This document shows positions 22,580 through 34,291 of a stretch of DNA of 64,000 bases, in pieces. The notes beneath the pieces are model-generated. The model did no database searches, had not been told where the DNA came from, and saw only the letters and a program-made list of their open reading frames with translations. The position numbers and the translations under genes were made by a program. Numbering within the stretch: position 1 is the stretch's first letter; every line of letters starts with the position of its first letter. Source of the stretch: Ignelater luminosus (lineage: Eukaryota > Arthropoda > Insecta > Coleoptera > Elateridae); assembly GCA_011009095.1 (NCBI GenBank), contig VTPC01090588.1, positions 248,001 through 312,000 on the forward strand, read 5' to 3'.

Positions 22580-23865
22580 CCAGGTGTATACCTATGAAAT
22601 GAGACTTTCAGCTATTAGACCACAGATGTCGCTAGGAGTATTTTTAAACTGTCCCAAATGTCTTATTTTTTTCGTCTGTCATCTGTCAACAATATTCAAT
22701 TCATTGTTTGTGATGTTTCATACAACAACGCATTTTTTTCGCTCTTAAAAATGTCGAATTTCGTGCCTTCAAACTACGATTTGCGGACATCGTTGATTTT
22801 CTGTTATCAATTGAAGAAAAACGCTTCTCAAGCTCATCAAATGCTTATAGAAGCTTACGGTGGACATGCTCTAAGCAGAGCACAGTGCTTCAGGTGGTTT
22901 GAAAAATTCCGAAGTGGTGATTTTAGCGTGGAGAACGAGGAACGTGGCCGGCCACCGAAAAAGTTTGAGGACACCGAATTGCAAGCATTGTTGAATGAAG
23001 ATGATGGTCAAACGCAAGAAATGATGGCAGAGCAGTTGGGAGTGACCCAAAAAACCATTTGCAAACGTTTGAAAGACATGGGCATGATTTTAAAGGTCGG
23101 AAGATGGGTGCCGCATGAACTGACTGAAAGGCAGCAAGAGAACCGAAAAACCACTTGTGAAATGCTGCTCTCCCGGTTCAAAAGGAAGTCTTTTTTGCAT
23201 CAAATCGTTACGGGTGATGAAAAATGGGTGTATTTCTCCAATCCCAAGCGTAAACGATTGTATGGTCCGCCCGGCCACAAGCCAAAATCAACGGCCAAAC
23301 CAAATCGCTTCGGCCGCAAGGCAATGCTGTGTGTTTTCTGGGATCAGCATGGTATGATTTGGTACGAGCTATTAAAACCAGGTGAAACAGTTGACGGTGC
23401 ACGCTACCAACGACAATTGGCCGATTTGAACAGCGCTATACACCGAAAACGCCCAGAATATGCCGATCGGCGTCACAAAGTAATTTTTCTTGATGACAAT
23501 GCACCACCACATCGAACAAGAGCGACCCGGGAATTGGTGGAGACGTACGATTGGGAACCGCTGGTGCATGCGGCTTACTCACCAGACTTGGCGCCTTCCG
23601 ATTATCATTTGTTTGCATCGATGGGCCACGCACTTTCCGAGCAGCGCTTCAATTCTCACGACGAAGCCAAAAAATGGCTGGATGATTGGTTTGCGGCCAA
23701 AGACGGCCAATTTTTTTTGGCGCGGCATTCACAAATTGCCTGAGAGATGGGTAAAATGTGTCGCTAGCGATGGCTATTATTTTGAAGATTAAATTTGTAA
23801 CCATTTTTTGTTAATAAACGTTTAAAATTGAAAAAAAAAGTCTCATTTCATAGGTATACACCTGG
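22580..23865 (+). mobile_element. mauritiana-type mariner, copy B, nearly complete
   Basis: 1286 bp, the usual mariner size. Both ends carry CCAGGTGTATACCTATGAAA plus TGAGACTTT as inverted repeats, and TA flanks each side (22578-22579 and 23866-23867). One transposase gene reads forward. Opposite in orientation to copy A at the left window edge, from which it differs by few substitutions and small deletions. Confidence 0.95.
22751..23792 (+). pseudogene. Mos1-like mariner transposase with one late frameshift
   Basis: The product would be a nuclear cut-and-paste transposase. I take the ATG at 22751 (MSNFVPSNYD) because family members start there; an upstream in-frame ATG at 22658 lies in the 5' UTR. 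Residues 1-110 form two helix-turn-helix DNA-binding motifs, and WVPHEL (119-124) is the linker motif. The catalytic residues are D156 (TGDEKW), D249 (FLDDNAPPH) and D284 (LAPSDYHLF), 34 residues apart, at the same positions as in Mos1. The frame breaks only at an 8-T run (23711-23718): the current reading stops at TGA 23741-23743, while the conserved C-terminal text continues one frame over to TAA 23790-23792. Everything else looks functional. Confidence 0.93.
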
Positions 23866-23914
23866 TATTATTTGTAAACTTATTTTTAATCAATTTAAGA
23901 AAAAAAAACTTGAC

Positions 23915-24275
23915 TTACGGTTTCATCGTTTCCGCTTTGATCATTTTTTTGAGCTAGTCGATGTCTTCAAATCGCTTTCCATTTGCATAGAAATCGTCCC
24001 AAAAATTTTCTATAATGTCTAAACCAGGGAAGCAGGCTAACAACTTTAAAGTATCTATTACCACGTTCAGTAAAACATTGCTTCACTATTCTAGTCAAAT
24101 GAACAGCTGCATTATCTTGCAGATATGTAATTATCTCTCACAATTTGGGTTTCATATCTTCCAGCTGTTCTGTTGTCCCAGTAATTAATTCTATATTCAT
24201 CTCACCATTAAAGGCAATTCCTGCCCATATCATTACATTACTTCCATCTAACTGCCGACTCTTCAAAATCGTTTA
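23915..24275 (-). pseudogene. decayed Tc1-like transposase fragment
   Basis: In reverse, one frame gives GSNVMIWAGIAFNGEM, then after a stop LQDNAAVHLTRIVKQCF, followed by a damaged segment ending in L-G-R-F. The order of MIWAGI, then the second catalytic aspartate within QDNAxxH, then a region before the third acidic residue is that of Tc1-type catalytic domains. The first catalytic region and the DNA-binding half are not visible, and several stops are present. It starts about 50 bp beyond mariner copy B; the two are unrelated insertions. Confidence 0.65.
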
Positions 24276-24410
24276 TCTTTTCTCAAATCATGGAAATAAT
24301 CTCAACAACCGCAATGGCCATCTAAATTAAATTTTTTTTTCTCGGAGAAAATAACTTTTTTTCCATTTTTCCTACCACGAAATATGCACTAGGTAAAACT
24401 GTAACCAAAC

Positions 24411-24545
24411 TTGTTTCTGGGTGGGTGGGTGCGTGCGTGGGTGGGTGCGTGTGTGCGTGTTCGTGCGTGCGTGCGTGGGTGCGTGTGTGGGTGGGTGTGT
24501 GTGTGTGTGGGGGGTGCGCGTGCGTCGTGGTGCGTGTGTGTGTGG
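24411..24545 (+). repeat. G/T-rich low-complexity tract (GGGT/GCGT/GTGT)
   Basis: Nearly continuous four-base steps of GGGT, GCGT and GTGT on the + strand, with runs such as GGGTGGGTGCG and GTGGGTGGGTG and a final GGGGGG. Four G-triplets lie close enough to permit a G-quadruplex. Long overlapping open frames here are artefacts of simple sequence. Confidence 0.9.
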
Positions 24546-27128
24546 CCTGCTGAAGAACGTATTAAACATTCGGAATGTTGCAATTTATTTTGCCTCAGCT
24601 ACTCTAAGAATCATGCTTCTTTCACGATTGCTTATTGCCTTTGGTCTGCCACCAGCGTGTTTTACTGATAATTTTCAGAGTCTCTTAGGTATTTATTGCT
24701 TACTGTCCTTTGCTATGTCGGCTATTTGGGAAATATTGTAATTTTTTTCTTAGCAAGTTATTGTTAATGATACTGATTTCGCCGATATTCAGCTTTTTTC
24801 CACGAAGCGTTTTAAATACTTATTCATACGGTTTATTACGATAAACGTAAACTTTCTTGTATGTCACCGATACCGCCAAGATTAACTACTTCCTAGTTGT
24901 TCTAACGATATCAGTGTGGCTAACAAACACACAAGTTATTTTAAAACCCATACAATAACATGTTTACTGTGTGTTAAAATAGTTATAGTGTGCTATAGTT
25001 CTGTCGTGAACTGTAATCATATGGTACATGGTCAACATGAAAAGTTTCCCAGCTTGCCAAGTCTCAGGAAATAGGAGGGAAAAATTCTTTATATTAGTTG
25101 AGGACGGTCGTTTCTGAGTTACCATTCTTTGGATTTACAATGATTTGATTCTCTCTTCTGCGCCATTTCCAACTGCATATGTATGCTAATGTGCTCGTAA
25201 TACAGGATTTAGGATCTTTCCGTTCGGATGAAAGCCTTATTCGAATAAGAACATGTATCACACGCCACGTCGCGCCGTTGTAATCTTTTATACTTACAGA
25301 GCCGGGGTGGGCAAATTTGACCGCGGTGTCGAATTGACTGGTATAAAGGCAAATTTATCAGAAAAGAATTACTTTTCAAGCAGAAATTTGACCAAACAAC
25401 TTACTTAGTTTTGATGTTCGAGTTGCAAAATATGCGAACTTGCCGAGCCAATTCGACAAATTCGTCCCCGGGCGCCCATCCCTGCTAAAAACCGAATCCG
25501 TTGTGGTATTAACATACTTGGGAAGCGATTAAACGCAAAGTTCATGTAAAATAGTTTCCATACAAAATTAAACCTATCTGAAACGTAACCTACAATTATT
25601 GTGATTATGTGATCGCCCCAAGGAAAGTCAATATTAACTAGAGAAATTAAATTAAGAGATTTCTGAATATTAAGTAGCGCTACAATGTCGCGGAGAAAAG
25701 TAACGGGCAGTTTGTTGAAATAAATTAATGTCTTAAGTTTTTGATATTGTTTTCGGCTACTGTTCTGTAACGCCAAAACTACATCCCATATGAAAATACA
25801 TTTTTAATAGTATTTGCAATCGTACTGTATGCATACTTTCATCAACCCAATAATTTTGAAAGTCTTTATTTGCGATACTATAAAGAAGAAATCTAAATAT
25901 TTACTTTGTTAACAGATGTTATTTGTACATCTGTAATTAATGATGGTTACACAATGTGCGTGACGGACAGCGTTGACTGTTTATGTATCCGTAAAGAAAA
26001 GATATCAAGGCAAACCATTTAATTTTTTATTGCATAGAGATTTAGAGCTACGCACTGAAATTGGGTTACCCATCACTTGCTATAAATAACACCTGGAGTT
26101 TAGTATATCATGGAAAATAAAAAAAATAAAAGGCCGCATACTGAAGATTGATGAATAAACAAAAGCAGATTGCTACTGTCTGCCTTCATATAGAAAGTGA
26201 AATATATTCCGGATAAAGGAACGTAATTGCGCTATATTTGCAAGGACGACATAGTGAAGTGTTTTATTAGAAGTTGGGAAGATTGCAATATAATGCACCA
26301 CCTCTGGTCGATAATGTACCTACAGATAATAATAAATTATTGGTTGTAAATAGGTTGGCTTGTGTGAGTTACTTTCAAATATCGACCTATTTGAAATTTT
26401 CCATTTGCATTTATTTGACACGGAAATCTGAATTGAGAGTGATGTTTACTAGTAACTACAACTCTATAACTAATGTTTATAATTTATATGCATTCTTTAC
26501 AATATTGTATATACCTATTTCACGAATACAAATTGTTATGATAAATAAAATAACCTTTGAAATTATAGCAAATGCAAAAATGTTATCTAACAATCGCTTT
26601 AGAAAACGAACTAGCAAGATTTTCTCCAAAATTCCACAAGAAATATTTCTGTTGCAAAACTGATAATTACTCTAGCTCGTCAGGCATGCACTTGGAAATT
26701 ATTATAATACGGAAGATTACATTAATAAAAGAATCAAATAACCGTAGCCGTTTATTTTTCATACGATTATAAACAATAAACACGGAATTAATTAGCATTG
26801 TTAGTGCATTCTACTTTACATATTTAATAGCATTATTATACTCATATTACGAAATATGTTATGTGGAAATGTGTCGGCGGATAATCGCATCGATAATTAC
26901 ATTATTTAATGGTAGATTTATTAGAGCTGAAATTGTTTGTTTTGCAGAATCAAAACATTGATTTTTCTTTTATAAACGGAATAAATATTTGTAAAACGAG
27001 GAAGTTTTTAACAAAAAAAACACCGATTAGACAAAAACAAAAAAAATTAGAACGATGTGCCAAAATCGGTCTAGTATTTGAATTACTAATTTTCTTAATA
27101 TTTTCGTATATTTAAATATCCTGCTTAA
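24546..27128. other. no gene recognised
   Basis: Open frames up to 129 codons occur (25405-25776 minus, 26274-26663 plus) but have no recognisable domain, and the AT-rich second one looks random after its first 30 codons. Confidence 0.4.
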
Positions 27129-27130
27129 TA

Positions 27131-27665
27131 GTGCCACTTTACACGATAACAAATATTTTATAAAATTTTTGTGAACAAATTTGATACTTAATTTTTTATG
27201 ATAAAAATTCTTATTTATAAAACATCATTAATGACACGTTATAACAAATTTGAAAACAAATTTATAAGAAAATATGCGCAAATAGCAACTGCGCATAATA
27301 TTTGACCTTGCTGTTGATTGACAAATAAATATTTGATATTCGCCAATTAACAACGTCACTTGTTCTTTTGGCCAACTCATTTTTTATTATTATTACAAAT
27401 AATTATAAAAAACTTGCACCTGAGGAACAACCACGAATAACCACATTTTCGACAAAAACTCTTGAACTTAACCTCAAACTTAGTGGTTGCTTTGCGCCGA
27501 TTTGGTAACAAATTCATCAGTATTTAGAACCTGTTTTAAAAAATTTGTTATGTAGCAAATTAGATACCAAATTTTATAAAAACTGGGTATGTTACGAGTC
27601 AAAAAATCTTGTATCAAATTTGTTCACAAATTTTATAAAAAATTTGTTATCGTGTAAAGCGGCAC
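27131..27665. mobile_element. MITE with about 55-bp terminal inverted repeats
   Basis: 535 bp, non-coding. Left end GTGCCACTTTACACGATAAC and on to GAACAAATTTGATAC matches the reverse complement of the right end with only a few differences over about 55 bp. TA lies outside both ends (27129-27130, 27666-27667). A small hairpin (TATGCGCAAATAGCAACTGCGCATA-like, near 27273-27298) sits inside. Confidence 0.75.
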
Positions 27666-27667
27666 TA

Positions 27668-30059
27668 AGACTAGATGTGTATTGAAAATCTGTGTACAGA
27701 GTAGACCAGTGAAAGAAAGCATGCTTATTATTCAGTTATTTATAAACAGTGCTTGACATTTCTAAAGTTATAATGAAGATGGAACTATCAGAAACAACTG
27801 ATATCAAATGTTTGGAGACGTAACTTTGAATCACTGGCAAAAATCTGTTTGAAATATAGAATACTCAATAATTAGTAATGTTGCTCCTTTTATCTCCAAG
27901 AATCTTTTCTTCGCATCAAAGTTTGGCTTGACATACTGAGATCATAATAATTTGAGGACAAGCTGCAAATAACGAATTCCTTAACCAATATTTGCAAGCA
28001 GACTACTAATCTGCATATTCCAATTTTGCTTTTTTTTTGTAAGTTCCTGAATATTTTGACTAAAATTGGGTTTGGAAAGCAATATGCGTTGTAGACTTTT
28101 TTTATTTACCCTTTAATCAAGTATTCTCATGTTATGTCATTTCTGTATTGCATGAATCATGAATAAAAAATACCAAAAATCCCCTAATTTCATATCAAAT
28201 TATGTTTTGTGTGCAAATCGCGAATTGTACCATTTTTTAAATTGCCTAACAGTGCATGCTGTTACAATAATTGTGAGTAAGTTTTTTGAAGCATAATCGT
28301 TACCCTGCTGTGTAACCAGACCTTTTGCAAAAAAGAATGGGTAACAAACAACAAGGACGAAAGACATCCTTTTTGCGAAAAGCGTGCTATTATTAAAAGA
28401 AGTACTTTCTCGTCCAATTGTTTTGCACGAAAGTACCTGATATATCTTACTACAATAAAAACCGGTGTATCTTAAGCGTTTTTGACCTTTTGGTAACAAA
28501 AGGCTTTGAAAAAAACAGAGTAGGATTTTTAATAACATCCTAAGGTACAGACGTTGATGAATGATCGAAACTTAATAATAATTTATTTTACAATACAGGG
28601 AGGAGTTGACTGCAACAAACTATAATTAAATTATGTTTTTCCTTTTTTGCAATTTGTTTTGTATTTCTTAGGTAAATATTATTTCTAGTTTGCTCAACTA
28701 AGGAAAAACGAATAACTAATAAAAATTGAATAATCAAGGTAACCATGTTAATTATTTGAAGTAATAAATAAGTAAATGTGTGCTATATTAACTAAAATGG
28801 TCAAGACACCATAATTTAATTAACAGATATCAACAAAGCAATAGAAGTAATATGTATTCTAAAAACAATCGCCTTTAACAGCTACAACTTGTACTTAAAG
28901 ATAGGCAACACACATTACATTACAAGTAAGGAATTGCAATGTTATAAACATTGGATGACGTGATGTGATGTTATTTTTTTTATATTAAAGAATAAAAACA
29001 AAAATCTTTTTTTCGATACATATCAGTGTGAAAATATTAATTTTAGATGTAAAAATGATTTGGGAAGTTAATATTTATTATTTCTTATTTAATCTGTAAA
29101 ACAACAAAATTATTCTTTGAAGAAAGGTATTAACTTGAATATCTTTAACGTAAATATCTTTTACTTTGTATAAAATCTATGACCACATCCCAAATTAATG
29201 TAGTTTTATTAGCAGCAATAAAATAAGTGTTGCCTGCAATTAAAAATAAAGGATAATAAGAATAAAACAGATGTCTCAGAAAATATTGCTGGATAGTGTA
29301 AGATTCATTATTTTATTTTACGGAATTAACCAAGAAACAGTGTTAATTCTACACGTTTATTCATCTTTACTTCTACCTTCGACAGACTTGACCCTAAATA
29401 TTAATTTAAGAATGTTTCCAATATCCCCTATTCGTTACGGGTAATTAAGTCGGTCATTGCCAACAGACTCTTCGTTAAATAAACATTCCTACAATAAATA
29501 AATCAGAACAATCTACAATAGGTATAAATGAAATAAACCAAATACAACAAAGAAAAACAATGGGCCTTTTAATGAAATTCTTTATCTATAAAGACCGGTG
29601 TTCCAAAAAAACAGACATCATGCGGCTGTCAATATTATATTTTTACCAATATTTATTACTATGGCTTTTTTCAAACACTGACCCGTTTCTGGCCCATTTC
29701 AAAATTTACTAAAGTAATAATTTACGAACTTCGTTTTTGTTACAACTCGGTAAAAAATAAACAAATCTTATGGTTCGTAAACCAATAAAATCACAAATCA
29801 GACTTAACAGTTAATTAAACAAGACATTTTTTATACTTCGTAATATACGCCTAAATTCTAAAAAAATTGTTGTAGGCTTACAATATTATAGTTCTTTCAG
29901 TTCAGTGCCGGTCGCTGAAAGATCAACAAGTGGTATAAAATAGTTTAGCACGTAAAGTTGTTTCAGAAGTGTAAAGTGCAACGCAAATATTAATTGTGAT
30001 ATTTATTAGATTATAAAAACATTATAGTAGTCTGCAAGAACGCTGCTGAAACGCCCAGG
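27668..30059. other. no gene recognised
   Basis: AT-rich. A 112-codon open frame at 28200-28538 (minus) has no known domain. The last 400 bp may be 5' flank or UTR of the transposon protein starting near 30060. Confidence 0.4.
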
Positions 30060-32597
30060 TTGACGAGAGCTTCAAAACGCAAAAGTATCCAACGTAGAAT
30101 GAAAGAAATACCAATGGTCAAAGTCTCTACTAGAGAAAATATAACGCAAGAAGTTCAAGAAGCAAACGAACCGTCTACTTCATCACAAGAGCAAACCAAT
30201 AGGTGCAACATTGTTCAAGAAGAACAACCATCCACTTCAACTGAAATTATTAGTGGTTCATCAGACGAGCAAGAAGAACAACCATCTACTTCCACTAGTT
30301 TCATTAATGTAAGCACCAATGTCGATGAAACCAGAAGGAACAAAAATGAAATTATTAGTGGTAGAAGAATAATTGATATAAATTCATTTTTTAAAGCAAT
30401 AACGACATTTCCCCATCATCCATTATTTACATGTAAGGACGAACACCTAGAAATGATTTCTGAGCAACGACTGGGACTACTGAGCAAAATAGTTATAAAA
30501 TGTAAATCGTGCTGCTTTAGTAGTATTGTCAACACCGATGCAAACCAAAATGCAATGGCTGTTAACCAGGCTGCTGTCCTAGATACCATAACAACAGGCT
30601 CTGGGTATTCTCAATTAAGAGACTTTAGCTATCTGCGATATACCTTGGATGACCGTTTATCATTTTTCAAAGACTGAGCAAGTCATTGCAAGATATATTG
30701 AAGATACTGCCTGGTCTGTAATGGAAGCTGCTGCAAAAGAAGAACATCGTTTAGCTGTAGAGGAAAACCGAATCGACACTGATGGAATTCCGATGATAAC
30801 AGTGATTGCAGACGGTGCAGCAAACGCTCATATCGTGTAAATTACAATGCAGCTTCAGGTGTTGGGGTCATTGTTGGACAGAAAACCGGAAAAGTTTTGT
30901 TCTTAGGAATTCTGAATGAATATTGTTATATCTGTTCTTGGGCGAAAACGAAAAACAGCGACCCACCGCCTCATAAATGCTTCAAAAATTGGGAAAAGCC
31001 TTCAACAGGAATGGAAGCTAATATTATTGTAGAGGGCTTCAAAGTAAGTGTGGAATTGTATAATTTAAAGTATGATTATTTAGTTGGTGATGGGGACAGT
31101 AGCGTTACTAAACGCTTAGCAGAGGCACGACCTCACCTACTGCGAAATCTTTGTACTAAATTACGTGAGCTAACAACCAAAAGGCGTAGCTCGAAAGGTG
31201 AAATTGTGCCATGTCGTCAAAGAAACGAATTAAATAATAAAATTCGTCGATTGCGTGGAGGTATACAAAATGCCGTACAATACTACATTGGTGAAGAAAA
31301 TGCTGCGTTATCAGATAAAATGAAGCTTCTTAAGAAGGGCATTTTAAATAGTGTACACCACGTGTTTGGAGATCACGCTTGTTGCGCTAAATATTTCTGT
31401 ACTGGTTCCAAATCTACCAATGAACAAAACTGGATTCCTGAATTGAAACAATCTGAATTATATCAAGATATAATGGTTTCTGTAGATAGAGTTGCCAGAA
31501 ATGCAGAAAGTCACTTGTTGAACATGGAAAACAATGTTGCAGAATGTTACAATGCTGTAGTGGCTAAATTTACAGGTGGAAAGCGAGTGAATTTTACAGC
31601 AAAACGATCTTATCAAACCCGATGTGAAGCAGCAGCCGTTTCATTTAACGTAGGATCGGGAGAATTAGCTCGTAAAATACACAAAAAAGCTGTAGATCGC
31701 AGTCCTGGTCAGCACACCAAAAAACTCATTTGCCTAAAACAGAAAACAGCATGGAAACGAAGCCGTAGACAATTATTTCCGAAGAAATGTAAGAAACCGA
31801 AAACAAGTTTTAACCCACCTGACGCAAAATATGGAAATGTATCGGATGATGCTTTAACTGAAGAAGAGTATGCAAATAAGAAAGCAGAGTGTTTAGGAAG
31901 TTTGGAAAAATCGCAAGAAGAATGTATCGAAATAGAACAACAAACACTAGGCCAGCAAAATAATCTGCTTTGGAGACAAGAAAGATCCATACGCTTAACG
32001 GCATCGAACTTTGGGAATATATGTAAATTGCGGAAAGGTACCCATTGTGGTAATTTAATAAAAAGGCTTTTATATTCCACTTTCTCTAGAAATTTTGCCA
32101 CGCGTTGGGGACGAGATCACGAAAGAGTAGCAATTCAAGAATTTCAAGATATGTATAATACAAAGGTTAAAGAGTGTGGGCGTTTTATAGACACACAATA
32201 CAGTTTTTTGGTAGCATCTCCCGATGGTTTAATTGAAGAGGATGGAATTATTAAAGTAAAATGTCCTGCAAATATTGCAAAGTCTAGTGTTTTAGACGGA
32301 ATTCGAGAAAAAAAAGTAAATTTTTTAATTGAAAGTGATGGAGAGATTAAACAGAAACTAACTCACAACTATTACTATCAAATCCAGGGCCAGTTACATA
32401 TAACAAACCGTAAATACTGCATGTTTATAGTATGGACTCCCCGGGAATTTAAGTGCCAAACAATTTACCGAGATGATAACTTTTGGCAAACAAAAATGTG
32501 TGAACAATTAGTGACTTTTTTCAATTTATGTTTTCTGCCGGAGATAATAGATCCTCAGCATTCAAAAAAGTTGCCCATAAAAGATCTTCGCTTCTAA
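30060..32597 (+). pseudogene. Mutator-like transposase with C-terminal YqaJ-type nuclease, frameshifted
   Basis: Three successive open frames form one former protein of about 840 residues. Part 1 (30060-30677) has a serine-rich region with repeated EEQPSTST and a cysteine pair (KCKSC). It passes by a small deletion near 30626 into part 2 (to about 30816), then by another near 30816 into part 3 (30897-32597), with the frame open across the joint. Part 3 carries GDGDSS (64-69), a transposase acidic motif, and residues about 360-520 form a YqaJ-like PD-(D/E)XK nuclease: WGRDHE, SPDGL (D443), then I-I-K-V-K-C-P, where the catalytic glutamate is replaced by lysine (K453). The expected first codon is TTG, not ATG. 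Insect genomes carry many such fusions. Terminal repeats were not found. Confidence 0.8.
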
Positions 32598-32969
32598 TAC
32601 TGCACACGCATTCTGTAAGAATTGTGCAATTTAAGAATCTTTTTGTGTTAATAGATTCATTATCATGTACTGTCTAATACGAGGAGTAAAAAATTGTGCT
32701 AGTATAAAAATAGAAATAATATAGATACAATAGGACGTCGATTAGCCGTGTTAATTGGAGCAACTCTTAACGCAAATAAAGGAAAAACATGGATTGGTTC
32801 CAAAACGACCTAAGAGTTTCATGGTTGACTACTACAGTTGTAAAATATATTTTCCTAATGCCAAAACAAATGAGAAACAATCAGTTTTGACTTAGACAAA
32901 CAGATTTTACAAAATTAAAGTGCCCGACAACATCCCATTATTCCAGTTAAAAATTTTAAGAATTCCAGA
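32598..32969. other. 3' flank of the Mutator-like remnant
   Basis: No coding region seen. It may include the 3' UTR or terminal repeat of the upstream element, but I could not find a matching inverted copy. Confidence 0.3.
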
Positions 32970-32971
32970 TA

Positions 32972-33408
32972 CAGTAATACCCCGCACTTACGCGATAGGT
33001 GGGACCGAGCGTAAGTAGAATTCGCGTAAATTGGGGTACAATTTTGCATATAAATACATACAAATTATGTTTAATTGGGACCGGAGATTAAAAAAAACAA
33101 TAATTTAGAAGAAATATGTGTAATAAAATCTTAGATAGTACAACAAATTATATTATTATGAATTGCAAAAACATAAACCGAAGTTATTTTGACGTAGAAG
33201 GCTTCATAAAAGCTAACAAAGTCATCTGACGGATCAAAGATTTTTTCGTCTCACACAAAATTTCCTCGTTGGAGTCTATCTTTTCCAAAATTTGTAACTT
33301 TCTCAATTGAACTGAGACCTTCTGTAAACAAAAGACGAATCGACGAGAAGATTTAAAAACCGCTGCGAATTCGCATAAGTGGGGTTAGCGTAAGTTGGGG
33401 TATTACTG
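32972..33408. mobile_element. pogo/Tigger-type MITE
   Basis: 437 bp. CAGTAATACCCCGCACTTAC at the left is matched by the reverse complement of the right end (CAGTAATACCCCAACTTACG), with TA on each side (32970-32971 and 33409-33410). The subterminal steps of ACTTACGCG / GCGTAAGT are typical of pogo and Tigger ends. No transposase inside; mobilised in trans if ever active. Confidence 0.75.
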
Positions 33409-34112
33409 TACATAAGTCGATGAAAATAGAGAACAAAGATTAGTTCAGGATTTACAAGAGAGGACGAAAGACAAGAAGAGTTGTTTCTTATTATTTGGTA
33501 CAAAGGTTATGTTTTAACTTAATTAACTATTCTAAAACTTCTAATTATGTTTGTTTAGTATGTAACAATTTTATTTTATAGTACTATACAAATGCTTAGT
33601 TTTCATAATAGGTAAGTGTAAACCAAACAGTTTGCAATAAATGGGAAAGATTTTAATCAATTGATGTACAGAAATGAAAGTACTACAGAAAGTTGGTACA
33701 CATGAAACCTCAAGTAGTATAGCATACAGGTGGGGAGATACAATGTTATAATGTTATAAAAAAATTGTTTAGAATTGAAAAATATGTTTCTTAGTTCAAT
33801 ATTTTGTCCGATATCCCCCCTCAAGTGAGGATGCATAGGACAAGATTATCTACGTATTCAAATTTATTTTACAAAAAAAAACTGAATTTAATAAGACCTT
33901 GAAATTAGTAAGCAAATGTTCCCAAAATATGTATCTAACATCTATATTATCGAGATATACTTAATAGTCTGCTTCTGATAGAGTGTATGGTGACAATCAC
34001 AGATAATTAATAGAAATAGTTACTTGTCAAAATTTACAGGCCTACTTGATGTTGCTGCTGAACTATGCGCATAACAAGTATTATACACACACCTTTCTTC
34101 AAATATCTTCTA

Positions 34113-34291
34113 ACTGAGTTATTACAAAATGCTGAAATTGCTCAGTGTATATCATCTTGCAACGCCCTTCAAAAAAGCTAAATAAAGTTTAGTGCTAAAA
34201 TAATTAGAGGGGGGGGGGGCAATATCTAAACATTTCAAAATTAGCATGGGATTTCCTAAGTTGCGTCCGCCGATTCAGCACCCGATATAGT
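34113..34291 (+). repeat. left arm of a long inverted repeat
   Basis: About 175 bp, matching the reverse complement of 35611-35780 at roughly nine bases in ten. Landmarks are CTCAGTGTATATCATCTTGC, AGTGCTAAAATAATTA, AGCATGGGATTT and GCGTCCGCCGATTCAGCACC. It includes an 11-G run where the other arm has none. Confidence 0.85.

Noticed and set aside
24372-24741. Overlapping open frames of 64-106 codons on both strands in the G/T tract
   Set aside because: They result from simple repeats (histidine/threonine or cysteine/valine runs) and have no protein-like content.
25297-25484. hAT-like MITE suggested by GGGGTGGGC at one end and GCCCATCCCTG at the other
   Set aside because: The ends match only over a few bases and the flanking eight bases (TATACTTA and CTAAAAAC) are not a duplication.
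25405-25776. 123-codon open frame on the minus strand
   Set aside because: No recognisable motif, and it runs across unrelated GC-rich and AT-rich segments.
28200-28538. 112-codon open frame on the minus strand
   Set aside because: No domain, no start context or splice signals, and codon content consistent with chance in AT-rich DNA.
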